Assembly (NCBI RefSeq): GCF_000020645.1
Contig: NC_011060.1
Location: 2,246,501 to 2,310,500, forward strand
Direction of reading: 5' to 3'
DNA length: 64,000 bases
From: Pelodictyon phaeoclathratiforme BU-1
Lineage (GTDB): Bacteria > Bacteroidota > Chlorobiia > Chlorobiales > Chlorobiaceae
Under the pieces are notes generated by a model. That model saw nothing but the letters and a program-made list of their open reading frames with translations. It was not told the DNA's origin and made no database searches. The translations under genes and the position numbers were made by a program. Shown piece by piece: positions 61,858-64,000 of this stretch; the stretch's first letter is position 1, and every line of letters starts with the position of its first letter.

Positions 61858-62312
61858 AAAAGAGAGAGAAGCAAAAGCAGAGCCCGTACGGAAAGATTGG
61901 CAAATAAACCGGCAAGCAGATCATCGAGCATGATCCCCCACCCACCCGGCAAGCGCTGGAGAGCGTCGACTGGCCCCGGTTTAGCGATATCAAAAAGACG
62001 GAAGAACGCCAGCGAGAGCAGAAGGGGCAGCGCCCCTTCCGGCAGGGCAACAAGCGCCAGCCACTGACCGGCAAGCTCGTCAATCGTAACAATTGATGGA
62101 TCGTTTCCATACTGCTCCTCCATCACTCCGCCAGCCCATATGCCAACGCCACTGCAGAGCAGAACAAGGGAGAACAAGAGCAACGGATTGTGCAGTGCCG
62201 GAAGAAAATAATAGCAGAAAACGGCCACAACACTCGTAAAAGTCCCAGGCGCTACCGGAAAAAAGCCAATTCCGAAACAGGTCGAGAGAATTTTGGCAGT
62301 GAGGAGCTTCAT
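61836..62312 (-). CDS. pgpA: Phosphatidylglycerophosphatase A
   Basis: 158 aa. PgpA fold with STCFGIGFFPVAPGTFTSVV at the start, VTIDELAGQWLAL in the middle and FRLFDIAKPGPVDALQRLPG near the end. Four membrane helices. It dephosphorylates PGP to phosphatidylglycerol, the step after PgsA, whose gene lies 7 bp upstream on the same strand, so a pgsA-pgpA unit makes PG, a main green sulfur bacterial lipid. Confidence 0.94.
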   Translation of the reverse strand: MKLLTAKILSTCFGIGFFPVAPGTFTSVVAVFCYYFLPALHNPLLLFSLVLLCSGVGIWAGGVMEEQYGNDPSIVTIDELAGQWLALVALPEGALPLLLSLAFFRLFDIAKPGPVDALQRLPGGWGIMLDDLLAGLFANLSVRALLLLLSLFHFWPSL

Positions 62313-62319
62313 CTTGTCA

Positions 62320-62937
62320 TCACTCCTGGAGTGGCTTCTGAAAATATATTTTCCAGTTACTCACCAGATAGGATATGCCTGTATAAACAGTAAAAACGGT
62401 TACAGCAAGCATGACGAAATCAAGATAGCCGGAACCAAGAAAACCATTAATCATCACAGCAACACTCTTGCCGGAAAAAGCGGACTCTTTCATCAACATC
62501 AGCACCATGATCGCATAGACAAAAACATTCTGTACCACCGTTTTGTACTTTGCCTCCACGCTCGTCACAACAGGTTTGTTTTTATATTCAGCATAAATTC
62601 TCAACGCTGTGATGACAACATCACGAACTACAACCAGAACGACCATCCAGAGAACAAGATAACCCATCCAGACATAGAGAAGAAAAGCTGCAGTGATCAG
62701 CAATTTATCGGCAAGAGGATCAAGAAAAGCGCCGAGACGGGTTTCAACACCGTATTTCCTTGCATGATAACCATCATAGATATCAGTCAGGGAGGCTACG
62801 GCAAAAACAAGCACACCGAACAGTTTGAACCAGGGATCAACCTGCAGCAGCAGCACCACAAAAACCGGAACCAGCAAAATTCTCAAGGCAGTCAACTGGT
62901 TGGGTACAGTGAAATATGTTTGGTACTCTTCTTTCAA
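62320..62937 (-). CDS. pgsA: CDP-diacylglycerol-glycerol-3-phosphate 3-phosphatidyltransferase
   Basis: 205 aa with about five membrane helices. The CDP-alcohol phosphotransferase motif is intact: SLTDIYDGYHARKYG, ETRLGAFLDPLADK (DGxxAR...G...DxxxD; the Tyr-Asp-Gly-Tyr-His spacing fits). NQLTALRILLVPVFVV opens the enzyme. It makes phosphatidylglycerophosphate at the inner membrane, followed by pgpA. Confidence 0.94.
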   Translation of the reverse strand: MKEEYQTYFTVPNQLTALRILLVPVFVVLLLQVDPWFKLFGVLVFAVASLTDIYDGYHARKYGVETRLGAFLDPLADKLLITAAFLLYVWMGYLVLWMVVLVVVRDVVITALRIYAEYKNKPVVTSVEAKYKTVVQNVFVYAIMVLMLMKESAFSGKSVAVMINGFLGSGYLDFVMLAVTVFTVYTGISYLVSNWKIYFQKPLQE

Positions 62938-63075
62938 CTCCTGCAGGATTATAGTGCGTTATCGGTTAAAAACCGGAAAATGATGTGAGCTGCGTTGCAA
63001 CCCCTGTTGGGCACAAGATACGGTATTGAACGCTGTTTTTCAATGCATCTGCCCCGATCGGAAAGAAAATGGTTC

Positions 63076-64000
63076 TTACTCCAGCTCCACCACCGTCACT
63101 CCAGCCCCTCCTTCGCCCCACTCACCAAGACGAAAACTCTTGACCGCGCTGTGCTGCTGCAGGAACTCCGCCGTCCTCTGCCGGAGTGATCCGGTTCCCT
63201 TGCCATGAAGGATCATCGCTGAATGAATACGGTTAAGGCGCATCGTATCAATAAACCGGTCAATTTTCATGATCGCCTCATCACCACTGAGCCCCCGCAA
63301 ATCAAGCTTTGTTGATTCAACACCTGAAGTCGTAGCCGACCAGGAGACCTTTTGCTGCCGGGGCAAAGGCTCCTTGTGAATTTTTTTAGCCTGAGTTTTT
63401 GATGTTTTCTCAAGATTTTTGAGCGATGTGGTCAACCTGAAATTACCGCACAGCACCACCACACTCTCCTGATTAACACTCTCAACCTCACCGGAGGTAC
63501 TCGTATCAAGAATCCTGACCAGGTCACCCTCACGGATAGTCCGATCAAGAGGCACTGCCATTTCGGCTTCAGCCCGAAGAGAAAGCTCACTCTTTTCAGC
63601 CTCCTGCTTTTTCAATCCAAGTTTTTTTCTGGCCTCCTGCACGGCTTTTGCGTCAGTTGGTGTGCTCTTGACCTCCTGAACAATCTCTTTGATCTCTTTT
63701 CTGGCAGATTCCACCTCTTTCTGGAGTTCCCTTGAGGCGCCAAGTTTCAGATCCCTGCGCTTCCGCTCCATTCGAGCCTCCTCAGTGCGCAGGGAGAGTT
63801 CGCGTGCCGCAAGATCCGCCCGCTCTGCCTCAAGCTGCTGCTTCAGCAGGCGATTCTCCTCAAAGAGGCGGCTCAGGTCATCAAGCATCCGATCAAGCCC
63901 GATACGCTCATCCTGCATAAATCCCGATGCCCGCTCAACCATGGTTTCAGGAAACCCCATCCGCTTCATCATTGCAAAGGCAAAGCTGTTGCCCGGCAAC
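63076..64000 (-). CDS. mutS2: MutS2 endonuclease, C-terminal part (5' end beyond window)
   Basis: 307 residues visible, reading out of the window at 64000. The start of the visible part (PGNSFAFAMMKRMGFPETMV) is the end of the MutS ATPase domain. A long charged coiled coil follows (about residues 25-145), then a beta/KOW-like domain (GDLVRILDTSTSGEV) and a C-terminal Smr endonuclease domain with LDLRGLSGDEAIMKIDRF and ILHGKGTGSLRQ. MutS2 suppresses recombination or rescues collided ribosomes in studied bacteria. Full protein would be near 790 aa. Confidence 0.94.
   Translation of the reverse strand, partial: LPGNSFAFAMMKRMGFPETMVERASGFMQDERIGLDRMLDDLSRLFEENRLLKQQLEAERADLAARELSLRTEEARMERKRRDLKLGASRELQKEVESARKEIKEIVQEVKSTPTDAKAVQEARKKLGLKKQEAEKSELSLRAEAEMAVPLDRTIREGDLVRILDTSTSGEVESVNQESVVVLCGNFRLTTSLKNLEKTSKTQAKKIHKEPLPRQQKVSWSATTSGVESTKLDLRGLSGDEAIMKIDRFIDTMRLNRIHSAMILHGKGTGSLRQRTAEFLQQHSAVKSFRLGEWGEGGAGVTVVELE

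Noticed and set aside
1..64000. tRNA, rRNA, CRISPR arrays or complete insertion sequences
   Set aside because: I looked through the intergenic stretches and found no cloverleaf, rRNA block, repeat-spacer array or transposase. Weak or unusual ones could be missed by eye.

Overview
The window looks like chromosome of a green sulfur bacterium (Chlorobiaceae, Chlorobium/Pelodictyon type); I cannot fix the species. The clues are a monomeric NADP isocitrate dehydrogenase (reductive TCA cycle), a BciB-type (FrhB family) chlorophyll 8-vinyl reductase gene, an ArsA-type ATPase, citramalate synthase inside a leucine/isoleucine operon, and moderate GC with few clear Shine-Dalgarno sites.

Layout. 1-2.6 kb: minus-strand exbD (partial), exbB and a probable fused phytol kinase/phytyl-phosphate kinase. 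3.0-18.1 kb: a plus-strand branched-chain amino-acid cluster, ilvD-ilvB-[PAS hybrid histidine kinase]-ilvN-ilvC-leuB-leuA-leuC-leuD-cimA. It encodes most of valine and leucine synthesis and the citramalate route towards isoleucine. 18.1-21.5 kb: a decaying stretch with a bciB-like gene cut by an in-frame TGA, a short-chain dehydrogenase stub, a PIN toxin cut by an in-frame TAA with its intact antitoxin, and a lipocalin.

21.5-32.1 kb is the most striking part: a diversity-generating retroelement (DGR). All its parts lie on the minus strand: a DGR-type reverse transcriptase, an Avd-like accessory protein, a 125-bp template repeat (TR), a strong intrinsic terminator between TR and RT, and two intact target genes (about 1,003 and 1,049 aa). 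Each target has a DUF4062 N-terminus, a central NACHT NTPase and a C-terminal formylglycine-enzyme/C-type-lectin-like domain that ends in a variable repeat (VR). VR1 differs from TR at 20 positions, all of them TR adenines. VR2 differs at 14 positions, 13 of them adenines. The targets therefore have the layout of NLR/STAND immune receptors with a hypermutable sensor. A third target with a different, TIR-like N-terminus is frameshifted and its VR no longer matches TR. Toxin-antitoxin genes are woven into the locus: an antitoxin-ParE pair overlaps the start of the second target by 4 nt.

32.1-33.9 kb: a reverse-transcriptase 3' remnant, an internally deleted restriction endonuclease and its intact DNA methyltransferase. 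33.9-40.9 kb: CDF metal exporter, purU, a glycan/lipid operon (GT39 fragment, PAP2 phosphatase, ArnT-like GT, GT2, flippase-like membrane protein) and an outer-membrane beta-barrel. 40.9-47.1 kb: recJ, fbp, ymdB, an AlbA/Schlafen-type regulator next to an excisionase-like remnant, and an L,D-transpeptidase-like protein. 47.3-48.0 kb: a PEP-CTERM protein with thioester-domain hallmarks. 48.1-64 kb: icd, fabI, arsA-like, aat, nitroreductase, glycosyltransferase, pcrA/uvrD, GH13 amylase-like, yjbQ, dxs, pgpA, pgsA and the 3' part of mutS2.

I saw no tRNA, rRNA or CRISPR array. All identifications come from reading motifs and lengths; no database search was run.
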